A stretch of DNA of 57,614 nt from Pelargonium nanum (taxonomy: Eukaryota > Streptophyta > Magnoliopsida > Geraniales > Geraniaceae), in the NCBI GenBank assembly GCA_036897485.1, contig JAYMTF010000082.1, positions 1 to 57,614 of the forward strand. The letters are read 5' to 3'. The notes beneath the pieces were generated by a model, which saw only the letters and a list, made by a program, of their open reading frames with translations, ran no database searches and was not told the origin of the DNA. The translations under genes were made by a program, and so were the position numbers. Of the stretch, positions 37,853 through 49,203 are shown one piece after another; the first letter of the stretch is position 1, and the number at the start of each line of letters is the position of its first letter.

Positions 37853-40800
37853 ATGGACAGCATGTCGGAACTCAATAAGCAGCTTGACGAGGTCATCAAG
37901 GCCATGAAAAATGAGGTATCGTTGATTTGGTCTTTGTTTGATTCGGTTTTGTGTGTTGTGTTGAGGATTGTTGTTTTGATTCGGTGTTGTTGAGAATGAG
38001 ACTGTTCTGTTGTGTTTGGTTTATGAGAAAAATGAGGTATCATAGCTTTGGTCTTTGTTTGATTCGGTTTTGTGTTTTGTGTGGAGGATTGTTGTTTTGA
38101 TTCGGTGTTGTTGAGAATGAGACTGTTATGTTGTGTTTGGTTGATGAGAAAAACGATTTGAGTGGAAGTGAACTGTGAACTGACTTTGTGAGTTTTTTTC
38201 GGCTTGTGGTTGATTTTGTCTGCGGGACTGTTTGGTTGATGAGAAAAGGGATTGAGTAGAGGTGGAATATGAACTGGATTTGTAGTATTTAGTTTTTTTT
38301 TTTTTTTTGGGCTTTGGTGTGTCAGACTGATCTGTTGTGTTTGGTTGATGAGAAAAAGGATTTGAGTGGAAGTGGAATGTAAACTGAATCGTAAGTTATT
38401 TTGTTTGTTTTGAGCATTGGCCTGTGAGATTGTTCTGTTCTGTTAGATTTTTTTTAGCAGAAGTGAAGGTTGAACTGAATTTGTATGTTTGATTTCATCT
38501 GATTTATCAGTTTTGAACTTACCTAGACCTATGTCTTTTTTGTTTGACCTGTCATGGTGTTCTTGTGTTTGGTTGATGAGAAGAATGGTATAGAATGTCA
38601 GTTTGATGTTTTGGTAATGACTAATGAGTTACTTTTGAGCTTACTGAGTTCAGATGTGAACTGGTTTTGATTAGAATTATATTTGATTGGTTCTGCTCAC
38701 TTTTTAGATTATCTAGTTGGGAATCAAAGATGTTTTCTGCCTCTCAACATCTAAACTGTGTTTTCTGTTTGATTTGGGAAGAAATGTTCTCTAGATTTTG
38801 AATTGATTTGTATTTTCTAGAGGAAGTTAAAGATTTTAAGTTTGATCATGCAGTGGCTTCATGTCTGGTTGATCAATTATTACTGTTGTCTTAATTTGAG
38901 AAGATGGTGTGACGAATGATGTCTGTTTTTTTTTTTCTTTCTTTCAGGGATTGACTGATGAGCTTTTCACTATTGTTCGTGATCTGAAGGATATTAATGG
39001 CCCTGCGTATTTCACAAAGCTGATACCTCGATTCTGCTCAGATGTGCAGGCTACCCTGAAAAACATAGCGACTGCCCTGTAATTTTCGTTCCAGTATTTA
39101 ATTTATCTAAGTTGCTTTGGTGTTCATTTTAGGTGAATTTGGTTTGTTCTTCTTTTCTTTGCAGGGAGGAGACTGAGTTGAATTTTTATGACTTGAAGCA
39201 GTTTCTCATAAAAATCAAGGGTGCAATATCATGGTAATGTGACGGTTCGCTTATAAACCCATGCAATGATTTGAACTGTAGTTGCATTTATTGAGTTATT
39301 AGATTATGTAATTTACACGCACGGCGACAAATTTTAAGGATCTTTGCGATCATCGTATCTATTTCTGACATAGAAACACGTGGTGCATCATGCTTTGACT
39401 AGGAGGGAATATCATGAAAATGTTTTGTTTATTAGAATCTGATTGGTGATACGTTATCTACACGTGGTTGGCCAGCAGAGTTATTGGGATGCATTAATTG
39501 ATGTTTCTTTAGGAATATTCTATATGCGTAATAATTGCCTCGGATCTTTTGAGCAAGATATACTTGTTCAAACAGGACTAATTGCGAAATAGAAATTTTC
39601 ATCATACAATTCCATCAACTCATTCTGCATATCAAATCAAACTATAGTTTCAGCTCTTGTAGAAACTTCAGAAGATCTTTTGCCTCATTATATCCAATAT
39701 CATTTCTTGTATGCCATTGAACTCACATGCGTTTAATTTTTATCCTTCCAATATTTTCCCCTAGAATGGGAAATACATGCCAGGAAAAAAGTAGTCATCA
39801 ACATGTATCTTACTGGTATTTCAACAGTTCAGTGAAGTAGACAAATTATGAGTTTATTGATTAGATTTGTTTCCGATTCTATTAAGTTCACTTTAAAAAT
39901 TAACATTTGCTGTTATTATAGGAGAAATATACCTAGCATTTGTGTGGGTCTCTCTACTTAATGTTTAGAAAGAAAGAACATTAATGGAACCGATGTTATC
40001 ATTAACAATGTTTATGCTTATGGAAGTTGTTTGTTCAGAAATCACATGATAGAGATAATTCGGTTGCTTTTAATTTTTCTCTGGCTAATTTAATCAGAAG
40101 TAGAACTAACTATTGTGAATGCATACATATCTACTCTATGGATTCCGCCTTTCCATCTCATTCTATTGTGTGCTAATTAATTATGTATCTAATCTTACTA
40201 GTTTTTGTCAATTTGGTATTTCAGTATTGGTGCTTGTCGCTTGGCAGAAGCATGTTCTTCATTCATTCGGGCAGTTGATGACAAATCTAAGGAAAGGTAA
40301 AAATAACATGTTCCTTATGATCCCAGTAAATTTGTCTGCATCATTTCAGTGAATCTCAAATACAATATTCTGAGACATTTCACTTCCAACAATAGCCTAT
40401 AATCTTGAACTCTTATAGCTGGTAAGCATTGGCATGGTAATAGCAGTAGCTCCATTGCCCATTCCCGTAGTTTATAATATAAGATGGTCTCCCATTACCC
40501 TAACAATATCACCTCGGCAGCTTAACAACAAACTTAGTACGGTTGCTGCCTTGTGTCATTGAGGGTATGGGTTGAATTCAGAAAACAGCCTCTCTAGAAA
40601 ACACTAGTAAGGCTGCATAGAAACAAACCCCCCCCCCCCCAATGGTCCTTGGGCACTAGATCACCCTTTTATCGCATGTACGTTTTGTGCTGTTTATTTA
40701 TGATTGGTCACTTCTTTTCCTAGTTGTAATTTGACGCGTGGTATTTGCAAACACGTGTGTGTTATTAGATGCGTGGAGGCATTCAATGTACTGAAGCAGG

Positions 40801-41009
40801 AATACTATATCCTGCACGACAAATTGGACAATGTTCTTCAGGTAAGCACATCTTCGAACCTACGACCTCCCTAGAGGAGTAGTATGCTTGTTCGGATCGG
40901 TTGTTGTAACTCATTTTTGTTTTCGTTTTTTATTCTGTTTCAGCTGGAAATGCGACTGGTGGGGAGGGATGCTCTTACTATTGAAGATTATGGTCATGAC
41001 GACGAATAG
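37853..41009 (+). CDS. Pseudo histidine-containing phosphotransfer protein
   Basis: Six exons (37853-37915, 38948-39078, 39165-39233, 40225-40296, 40769-40841, 40944-41009) give 157 residues, the normal size of plant HPt (AHP) proteins. The fold landmarks are present: the N-terminal helices (ELNKQLDEVIKAMK, GLTDELF), FCSDVQ before the active helix, and KQEYYILHDKLDNVLQLE near the C-terminus. Authentic HPts carry H-Q-(L/F)-K-G-S-S-S-S-I-G. Here the stretch is FLIKIKGAISCIGA, so the phospho-accepting His is Ile80 while K83, G84 and IGA remain. HPts relay phosphate from cytokinin-receptor kinases to response regulators. Members without the His, such as Arabidopsis AHP6, dampen that relay, so an inhibitory role is inferred. 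All junctions are canonical and the frame is intact. The protein is more diverged from AHPs than AHP6 is. Confidence 0.88.
37906..38147 (+). repeat. 121-bp tandem duplication spanning the exon 1 / intron 1 junction
   Basis: GAAAAATGAGGTATC at 37906-37920 (exon 1 end and donor) recurs at 38027-38041. The following ~100 bases (TTTGGTCTTTGTTTGATTCG, GAGGATTGTTGTTTTGATTC, GAGAATGAGACTGTT) are nearly identical between the copies. Further decayed echoes of TGTTTGGTTGATGAGAAAA lie near 38227, 38337 and 38570. The second donor (AATGAG/GTATCA) is therefore a duplicate of the real one. Confidence 0.85.
40536..40672 (+). mobile_element. TS-like SINE in pseudo-HPt intron 4
   Basis: The order of blocks is GTACGGTTGCTGCCTTGTG, ATGGGTTGAATTCAGAAAAC, CAGCCTCTCTAGAAA, GTAAGGCTGCATAGA and a C-run, then GGTCCTTGGGC. 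It follows the tRNA-derived TS SINE family closely. Box B is degraded (GGGTTGAATTC). Confidence 0.65.
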
Positions 41010-42187
41010 TTTGGCCCGGCCTCAACTGAGTTGTGCGGAGTGAGGACCTAATAAGACTTTGCTTTCGTCTTTTCATTTCTCTAGTGGTTTGGTTTGGTTT
41101 GCCTCAGTTTTTAAGGCATTTAAGCTTTGTAATGTCTGGAACCTTTTTTGGTGGTGTCTTGGTTATGAGGTACTTATATTTTTAAACTAAGTTATTAATC
41201 ATTTTTTTTTATAATTATATTGCTTCCTATTTGGATTTGAATTTTTCAAATAATAAATATTGTTTTCATATATTCTTTCTTCCATAATTATTTTCATTAT
41301 CCTATATGGTCAGCTGCATTAACTGTTATTTTAAAAATGGAAAAAATAAATAAATAAATGCGCAAGGTTCGGACCTCCTTTTCTTTTGAATGCATGAACC
41401 TTAAAATTTGGAGTCAGAGCACCTATTAAAGACAGAGGCGTTAAACATTTAATTGCAATAAAAAAGTAACGTAATTGGCATTTAGATTTACATTAACTCC
41501 AATTATATATATATATATATATACACACATTTGAAATTCTCTTAAAATGTAGTTTTTCCCTTTAAATTATATTTGGTCCAATTTTATCCAAAATCGCAAA
41601 TATTCTGTACAATCTTCATATGGGTTTTGTGAGCTGCTGCGTTTTGGGGTAAGAGTCTGTCGTTTGGTGCTTCGATGAGATGAGGAATTGGTTTAGTTAG
41701 TTAGTTAGTTAGTTGAGAATATGTTAGTGATAAACAACAGAATTTGAACTTGAGACCTCAAGAGAAGCAAGCCCAGCCTGTTTACGTACGGCTAGGATGA
41801 GCTTAGAAAACTGGTGACCCGGACAAAATTGGCTGAAATCACGAGGAACAGACCAGGTCACCGGTGATATGGTTTCCCGATCAATAGTGATAAACAAAAC
41901 TACATAGTAGATCTTGACTAATGGCTAGCATTAACTCAATTAGGGTTTAAGAATGGATGGCCCTGTTTGCCCTCCAGGCCGGTCTCAGTATTGAATTAAC
42001 GAAGATCGACATTCTACATTATCAACCAATATTTCAGATTCGATGAAATCCAGAAATACAAACCAAATCATCATTACTCAAAATAGTTTCTTCACAAAAT
42101 CCAAATACAACTCAACAGTAACAGTTTACACAAGTCTGATTTAAGAGAGATCTCAAAGTAAACAAAACCGCAGTATCTAGTCTTCTC
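41010..42187. other. Convergent 3' region between the pseudo-HPt and P2 genes
   Basis: The 3' UTRs of both genes meet here. An (AT)n run lies at 41504-41522 and a GTTA tetranucleotide run near 41692-41712. At 41740-41800 there is a weak SINE-like stretch (TTTGAACTTGAGACCTC). No gene is supported. Confidence 0.5.
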
Positions 42188-44020
42188 TCAATCGAAGAGG
42201 CTGAATCCCATATCCTGCAAAACACGAACAGAAAGGAAACGCACATCAGAGATTGATTGATTTTTCATTATCGCAAACTAAATCCTACAAAGAAGCAGCT
42301 ATAGTTTGGACCGAATCAGACTAGTCATGAGCGCACAATTCAAAGCATTATATAACCCAGAATGACTCGGATGATATTTTTATAATATGGATTTTAAAAC
42401 TTACATCATCTGATTCCTCTTTCTCTTCCACCTTTTCCTCTTTCTTTGACTCGGCCGCAGCAGCAGGTGTGGCAGCTGCGCCACCTCCACTTGCAGCAAC
42501 TGCAACAGCACCACCGCCACCGGAAGGCACTGAAGCTAACTTTTCTCTTCCGGATGCAATAAGCTCTGTAATGTCCTTGCCTTTAACTTCAGACAACAGT
42601 AGTTGAATCCTACTTTCTTCAGCCTCAGCTCCAACTGTGGGGAAATAAGGTTTTCAAAATCAAACCTCAGCAAATCTTAATTCACACGTATATAAATCAT
42701 AAAAACCAACTACAAACTACCCCTAGGATTGACCATTTGACCCGTTCATGTAATAGAACTGACAATGCATATTGACACATTGTGATAGAGGTTAATGGGC
42801 CAGCAAAAACGGGACACGTTTAATAACCATGCTCAAATACTAAACACAAACACGACGCTTTTGATAACCTTGTTGGCGTGTCATGTCCATCTCAGCTTAA
42901 CGAGAAATGAGGTGAGTTGCATTTGATGCTGCTCTCATTCTCTACGTCCACTCTCTTACCTTAGAGGCAGTAGATTTGGACAATTGGGGTACAATTACGA
43001 ATGAGATTTTCATTACAAGTTTTACAACATATTTCTCATGACCAAAAAGGCACGATCCAAACATGATAAAAGATAATCTCATTTCCAACCTCATTCTTGA
43101 ACGCCAGTACCGAATCAAAATCCTAATCCAAATAGTACATAAATGATTAATCTATGCAATGATTTGACAGTATTTAATTACTATTTTAGCAGTAGTCGTG
43201 CATACGTATAGTGCCTGTTTCACATGCCCAACACAAACATGAGACAATCATTAAATATGTTGGGTGACACAATTATAAATATGATGTGTCGGGTTACATG
43301 TGTCCCGAAATGCCAGCTCTAATTAGAACCATTATGCTAATTCCAAATTAATGCTTTCTCCATCCCAAAATGATTGTCTACATTCCATTTTTCTTATCAA
43401 GATTAAAGAGGACTTAGTTACAACTAGGCTTTTCCCCTTATACCCTCATGTGCACTTCTTATAACAAACTCAAGGGGTTATAACTCATCAAGTAATTTAC
43501 GAGTAACTAACTAAAATAGAAAGTGGAATATTTTTTGTGACAATTTTTCAGAGAAAGTGATCAATTATTTGGGACGGAGGGAGTATATTATGTTGACATT
43601 CTCAAACCAGAATAAAAAAAACAAATAAATGCAAACAATATTCAATTCCATTTCATGTATTATTAGTAAAGAACCATGTTTCCATCAGATTCATGGCTTC
43701 AGTTCATTTCCAGCTGAACATAATAACCTCTAAACACAAAATTGATTCTTTGTCCAATATTCCAAACACATATCAGACCTAAAAAACATTAATCTATAAC
43801 CAACATTCACTACCCATCATCACCAAAAACCACTGAAAATGATCAAACAAAACAGAGGCTAAAAACTAAAATAGAAATAAAAAATTGAAATAAACCCAAT
43901 TTCATACATGAACAAGGAAAAGATAAGAGTACCAGATGCAAGAATTTTCACCAAATCATCAGCTGAAGGGTTGCTGTTCCCTCCCAAAAGTGCCAGCAAA
44001 TAAGCAGCAACCACCTTCAT
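42188..44020 (-). CDS. RPP2: 60S acidic ribosomal protein P2
   Basis: Three coding exons on the minus strand (44020-43933, 42634-42405, 42214-42188) give 114 residues, the usual P2 length. The N-terminal dimerisation helix region ([25 protein letters not shown]) is followed by [20 protein letters not shown], an Ala/Gly-rich hinge, a Lys/Glu-rich stretch and the conserved acidic end ([12 protein letters not shown]). P2 pairs with P1 on the ribosomal stalk and recruits elongation factors. The last exon is only 27 nt and carries most of the conserved tail. A leader intron (44137-44029) separates a 5' UTR exon ending at 44138 from the start codon. Intron 1 contains a Stowaway-like MITE. Confidence 0.96.
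43354..43583. mobile_element. Stowaway-like (Tc1/mariner) MITE
   Basis: This 230-bp element lies in intron 1 of the P2 gene. The right end (GGGACGGAGGGAG, followed by TA) is a perfect Stowaway terminus. The left end (CTTTCTCCATCCCAAAATGATTG) matches it with a few changes, and its flanking dinucleotide is TG rather than TA, so that end has decayed. Confidence 0.8.
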
Positions 44021-44190
44021 TTTTGTTGCTGAGAAACACAAAAAATACACTAACTGATCAGAATCGACAAAGAAAATGCACACAGACCCACGAATGTACA
44101 CATAGTATTGTGTAAGCTGATCATGTAAAGATGGTACCTTTGGAGGTTTCCGATTGGTAGGATTGAGAGATGCGAGTGTTGAGAGACTTA

Positions 44191-44231
44191 TTAGGGTTTT
44201 GTGGGCACTTTATATTCCAGAATTAGGGTTT
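44191..44231 (-). promoter_or_regulatory. P2 promoter: TATA box and two telo-boxes
   Basis: Read on the minus strand, TATAAAG lies at 44214-44208. The telo-box AAACCCTAA occurs at 44231-44223, upstream, and at 44199-44191, near the expected start. Telo-boxes are typical of plant ribosomal-protein and other growth-linked promoters. The position fits a 5' UTR exon that ends at 44138. Confidence 0.7.
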
Positions 44232-45237
44232 TCGTTTGTGCATTTTGGGGTTAATATTTGGCATTTGGGCTGTTTGGTTATTGGGCTAACTAATTTTTCT
44301 CGGACGTTAATTTTTAAAATATTTATTTTTAGTGAAAATTGCAAGTTACCCATGAATTGGTTACTTAATGCACATGATATTTTAGAGAAAAATATAAAAC
44401 AAATTATCTCTATAAATTTTTCCCGAAATCTCTTCGGCCAGTTCAAATTAATCTATTTTGATTTTCAATTTGAAGACGAGCAAAGTCTAATCCTAAACGT
44501 TCTCAAAATGTCACGTAGTCAGGTCTCTTGCCTAGTATTAGGGCTTTGCAATTCTCTTGTTTATGTGTCCCTTCGAGTCCTTCACCTCGTCGATGGTGAA
44601 ATTTGGCTTTATAATTGCTCAATTCTACTCCCCAGATTATCTTTCTGATCTCATTTGTTACGTTGTTGTGATCTCCAGTTTCAAGTCTCGATTATTTATG
44701 AAAAGCACAATACTTCTTGTCTATATTGATTTTTCGTTGATTCTCATTTTACATGGCCATGTCCAAACCCGCCCATTTTATATGGCCATGTCCAAACCCG
44801 CCGTTTCTTTTTTTTTCTTCTAAAGTTATCAATTTGGATGTCGCAAGGTTAGTGAAGCTGGAATTCTTTTAGGGGTTTGGTCATTGTGACATCGGGCTAC
44901 TTTTAAAATCGGTATATTCGGTCTGCTCTCGGTCTAATTTATTTTATCGTCATTTTCATTAAGTTGAAACGAGGCAAAGAATACCAGAAAAAGAAGACGG
45001 TAAAAACAGAGTATGGTTCGCAACATTTACACAAAAGCAAAAACATATATAGAAGGACAAACACTAACAATCAGTAGAAAACGGTTTCTTTACATATACT
45101 GAGCATGAGCATATGATATGCATCCAAGAAGTTATTGTAGCTTACATTCAAGTAAAGTTGCACCAAATAGTTTATAGTTGGCATGGTATTCTAGAAATCC
45201 ACCATTATATTTAACATACAGAAATCAAATGAAGATA
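44232..45237. other. Spacer between the P2 and copper-chaperone genes
   Basis: No supported gene. A 29-bp tandem repeat (ATGGCCATGTCCAAACCCGC, twice) lies at about 44750-44803. The last ~230 bases are likely the 3' UTR of the copper chaperone. Confidence 0.5.
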
Positions 45238-46891
45238 TTAAGCGGCGGCCACGGTCTCTGCCGGTTTCGATTCGGCCTCTGCTGCACCTTCCCAGAAGGC
45301 TGTCTTCTTCCCGGTCTTCGAAACAGTCTGGAACACTGCATCGGGTTGGACGTTGCCTTTCACTGTCACTTTCTGCTCCTTCATATCAATGTCGAAGGAT
45401 TCCACACCTGGAAATGGTTGCGCACCGTGAATTATGTAAAAAGTATTCGATACACTATCGTTGCATATACTCTTTTAAGCTAGCACTGACTTGGTATTGG
45501 GCTTAAGACATTAAGAGTGGCTAAAAATGCTATATAGGTCGGGTTTTTTATGAGAAAGCAGCAAAAGATTTGGGATTGAATATAAATCCTAAGGTAAAAC
45601 GAAATAAAGATTAGATCATCATGGACTAAATGTCTCAATAAAAATTCGGAATAGCATAAGAACATGATTATTCTACTCCAAAGAGCGCGTGTAATTGCTA
45701 CATTTAACGTACAGCCCCTTAATTATCCCGATTAATATCATTCAGGTGCTGCCAAATGTGATTCTCAATTATCGTATGTACGAAATCAGGTCATCCGAAT
45801 AATTTAAAACAAAGGTTCTACTGTTAATCCAAAACTAATAGTCAAACATCATTTGGCTCTGCCCCGGGCAATGAAGTGAGTAAAATATCTTCCAAAACAA
45901 ATAAAAATGAGCCAATACATGATATGCAACAAAAACTAAAAGTTGATACAATCAAACAGATGAAAATAGTGGAAGATGAGAGAGTTTCGTCATACCTTCC
46001 ATTTTGCTGAGAACCCTCTTTACAGCCCCGGAGCATCCTTCACATGACATAGTAACCTTGAGGACAACAGTCTACAATCAAACAAAATTCAAATTCAGTC
46101 CGAATATCTTCCATCATCTAAAGGTTTTTGTAACTTTAATTGGAGTACGTGATGAAAGTGGTAATAGCCATTGTAATTTTCCAAGGTTAGCTATGCCGGC
46201 AGCAAAATCAACCAAGCTTTTCATAGCAAGCTAATTACAGCAAAATTCTTCAGATGCACCCTATGAGAAATCACTCGGCGCCATCTCAACGACTATAAAC
46301 ATAATTCAAATATCTTACATGCCTAATCATTCATACGAAACCCTAACTACCACTTCCAAATTTTCGTCCGGAATTTCACTTTTCTTGAATATCTAGACAA
46401 AGGGTATTCATTAATTTCACAAACAAACAAAGCTTTGATTTGAGTGAAAGCTATACAATACTCAAAAAACATTACAAAAGGAGGGAAATTTACAAAGCAT
46501 CAAAAAGCTTGTGAATTTTCATATTTTTGCAAAATTGAAACAAACCAAACTATTTGGAGACCAACACCACCCCCAAATCAAACCTAAAATCCACAATCCA
46601 TAACAAATTAAGCAAATAGTCAATCCAATTCTAGCCAAAACAGAGACATCAATTCCAATCCAACGAAGCAACAACACCAGAAGAATCGTAAGTTTCCAAT
46701 AACAACAACAGCATCAAAAACAGAAACAACCCTATTCTGATTAAACCAGAAACAAGCGAATTCAAATATGAAAGGCAAAAAGAAAATTAAATCGACAACA
46801 ATGACAATCGTGCAGTGATTAAACAGAAAATAAAATTAAAACATGAAGAGAAAACAGAAAATCAGAAGGAGGAGATGGGTACCTGAGACAT
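45238..46891 (-). CDS. ATX1: ATX1-type copper chaperone (HMA domain)
   Basis: Three coding exons on the minus strand (46891-46883, 46071-45996, 45407-45238) give 84 residues. The first exon encodes only MSQ. The single heavy-metal-associated domain has the copper-binding loop M11-S-C13-E-G-C16, and the conserved lysine-rich loop SKTGKKT near residue 60 is present. ATX1 proteins carry Cu(I) in the cytosol to P1B-type ATPases. The C-terminal tail ([16 protein letters not shown]) is short, so the protein lacks the long extension that distinguishes plant CCH. A TATA element lies about 100 bp upstream. Confidence 0.95.
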
Positions 46892-46989
46892 GGTTTCAGG
46901 GATTGGGATAGAGAAGAATCTGAAATTTCTGGAGGAGAAGGAAGCGATTAATATTTTTTTTTTGGGTCAACGAACGAGGATCGTGGTCT

Positions 46990-46997
46990 TATTTATA
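46990..46997 (-). promoter_or_regulatory. TATA box of the copper-chaperone gene
   Basis: TATAAATA on the minus strand lies 99 bp upstream of the start codon. That leaves room for a leader of roughly 60-70 nt. Confidence 0.5.
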
Positions 46998-47984
46998 ATC
47001 GCTAAATTTTGAAAAAACAAATAAATATGAGAAGGTGAGGTCATCGGTTGTCTTGTCTCTAACGTAACGTACAATTTTACACACTACTCAAGCACCGTAG
47101 ATTTTTTTTCTTTGGTTTGTTCATGACATTATTTTTCTATTAAAATCATAATGGTTGACGTGTTTTCACTTGTTCCGACTTTTAGATTTTTCAATTTTTT
47201 TAATTTAGTCAAAGTTAGCGGCAGATTGCTTACTTTCACGTCAGCAATGAAGTGTCGTGGATTTGAAGCTTAATTTATAAATTTTTCATATTTTTGAATT
47301 TACTAACTCATCACTGCAAAGTTGTCCGTCATTTTCACACTCACTTCGCTTTCCTTTCTCGCAAGAGCTTTCTGGGTTCTTCTGTCCCTTATCCATCCAA
47401 GAATTCGGCGATCCAAAAAAAACATAAAATTTCTCGAAATATGTCAACATAAACATAAAATAACGGTCAATATATCAGTATATTATAACCACCTTCCTTT
47501 AATATCAAAATATTTTGAATTTTAGTTTCCAAAAATTATTAAAAAAAACAAAGGTAAAATTATTTGGATGCTTGGAGTGTAGTACAAAGTACCAACCAGA
47601 AAAAGGGAAAGAGATGTAGTACAATTGCATCTTATAATGAAGATTGCATTATGAATATTAGGGAGTGTTATAAAAAAAATTTTTTTTTCTTAAATAGGGA
47701 GTGTTATAAAATGTTGTTTGAGATAAAAGCTTTGTATGAAACTAAAATATTAAATAATCTTACCACTTCATCATTTTTTGCTAAAATAAATAATTTTGTC
47801 ATCTAAAAATAATAGTTGAACTTGTTTTTTATTTTAAGTTGAGCTTGAACCCCATAATAATGATTTTTATTTTGGATGATAATTGTACATGCAGTACAAA
47901 TAAAAGTACATGACCAAAAAAGGAAAATAAAAAAATGTACTACAGTTGCAAAGGTGGTACACCAAAAATAGTTGTTGCATTTGG

Positions 47985-48245
47985 GCTGTTGGTTGTTGGA
48001 TTATTTGGGTAGTTTGGGTTTTTGTTTAGTTACCGTTGCGGAATTGGAGGGGCTTAGGGCGGATTTACGCCTTGCTTGGAATGAGGGTTGGAAAGCAATT
48101 CACTGTAGCATGGATTCGATGATCGTGGTGAAGATGGTCACAAATCGGGTTCTTGTCATTGGAACACGAGTGTCCTTGTAGATGACATTAAGATGATGTT
48201 GGGTCGTGATTGGAGGGTTTATATTGCTGATCATAATTATCGAAA
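47985..48245 (+). pseudogene. RNase H fragment of a non-LTR retrotransposon
   Basis: One frame encodes VAELEGLRADLRLAWNEGW, followed by a Ser/Met-Asp-Ser-Met pattern (SMDSMIVVK). Then the frame shifts near 48135, and the next frame continues CHWNTSVLVDDIKMMLGRDW and RVYIADHNYR. This is the layout of the RNase H-like domain at the end of plant LINE polyproteins (AEL..GL..GL.LAW, DS..VV, DI..LL..DW.V...H..R). The catalytic core is incomplete and the reading frame is broken, so it is a relic. Confidence 0.65.
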
Positions 48246-49084
48246 AACGTATAAGAGAAGAAATTTGAATTGGAGTTGTCTCACAGTCTCTCATTCCATA
48301 TAAGTGGTTATTTAGGTCAACCACATTGATTCTCCTTTGGACCAATCACAACAACATATATATTTAGGTTCACTAAACCATTACCTTCCCTTTGAAAAAA
48401 ATGAATTGGCTCATGTAGTCTATGATTGGGTGTTTGTTCCACTAGACATTTTGAATTGAAATTGTTAGTAAATTAATATTAAATCAAAATGTATATATTT
48501 CTTTTCTCGAGTTACTATGTATCACACATGACACAAATATTTACTTTAGCTTCCGTAAGTTTACAACAATTATATTTCAAGTGTACATCAAAATATCAAT
48601 AATTTATTTATGTTATAGTGAAAACCATTTTTTTTATAGATTTTATAAAAGATAAGTCTTCTTCTTCTACAACATTCACATTTAAAGACAATTATTTTGA
48701 TAGTTTCATTAGTGATGATATGTTATACAGTGACATTTTAGTTTTTTCTACCTAAATAGTAATTATTTGAGAGCTGACTTTACAAGAAAGCAACCAATAT
48801 ATTTATGTTTTCTTTTGATATCATTTTCAGAACTGGTATTACCATTACAAAGTACTCAGATCAACTTGTAGATCGTTATTTAAAACTTTAAATCTTATTT
48901 ATTTTATTTTATATATATGTTTCCATTGTTTTCACGGTCCTTCTAAATTATTTTACTAATCCAAAATCAATTGATCAAAATAGCCCAATCCAATCGAGCC
49001 ATTTAATGGGCTTTATCAAACAATTCAATTGGGCTTATGCTTGACTTTCTTTGATGGATTTGAGTCCATTTGTGCAATCCGATT

Positions 49085-49203
49085 CTTGTTAAGTGAAACT
49101 CAAGGTGTGTGACCTAAATTTTACCTCAAGGTTTCACCATGGAGTCTCGAACACGAAACCTCGTAGGGAATTCAATGCGCCTTAACCATTTGTCCCAACA
49201 TGA
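49085..49203 (-). mobile_element. tRNA-derived SINE, Au-like (minus strand)
   Basis: On the minus strand GGGACAAATGGTTAAGGCGC (box A region, 49199-49180) precedes GTGTTCGAGACTCC (box B, 49154-49141). A body with CTTGAG and GTTTCACTTAACAAG follows. The head resembles a Ser/Leu-type tRNA, as in the Au SINE family. The ends are not exact. Confidence 0.6.

Noticed and set aside
37459..37878. A 139-residue plus-strand ORF upstream of the pseudo-HPt gene
   Set aside because: It consists of translated simple repeats (GAA, CCA) and overlaps the true start in another frame. It is probably leader sequence.
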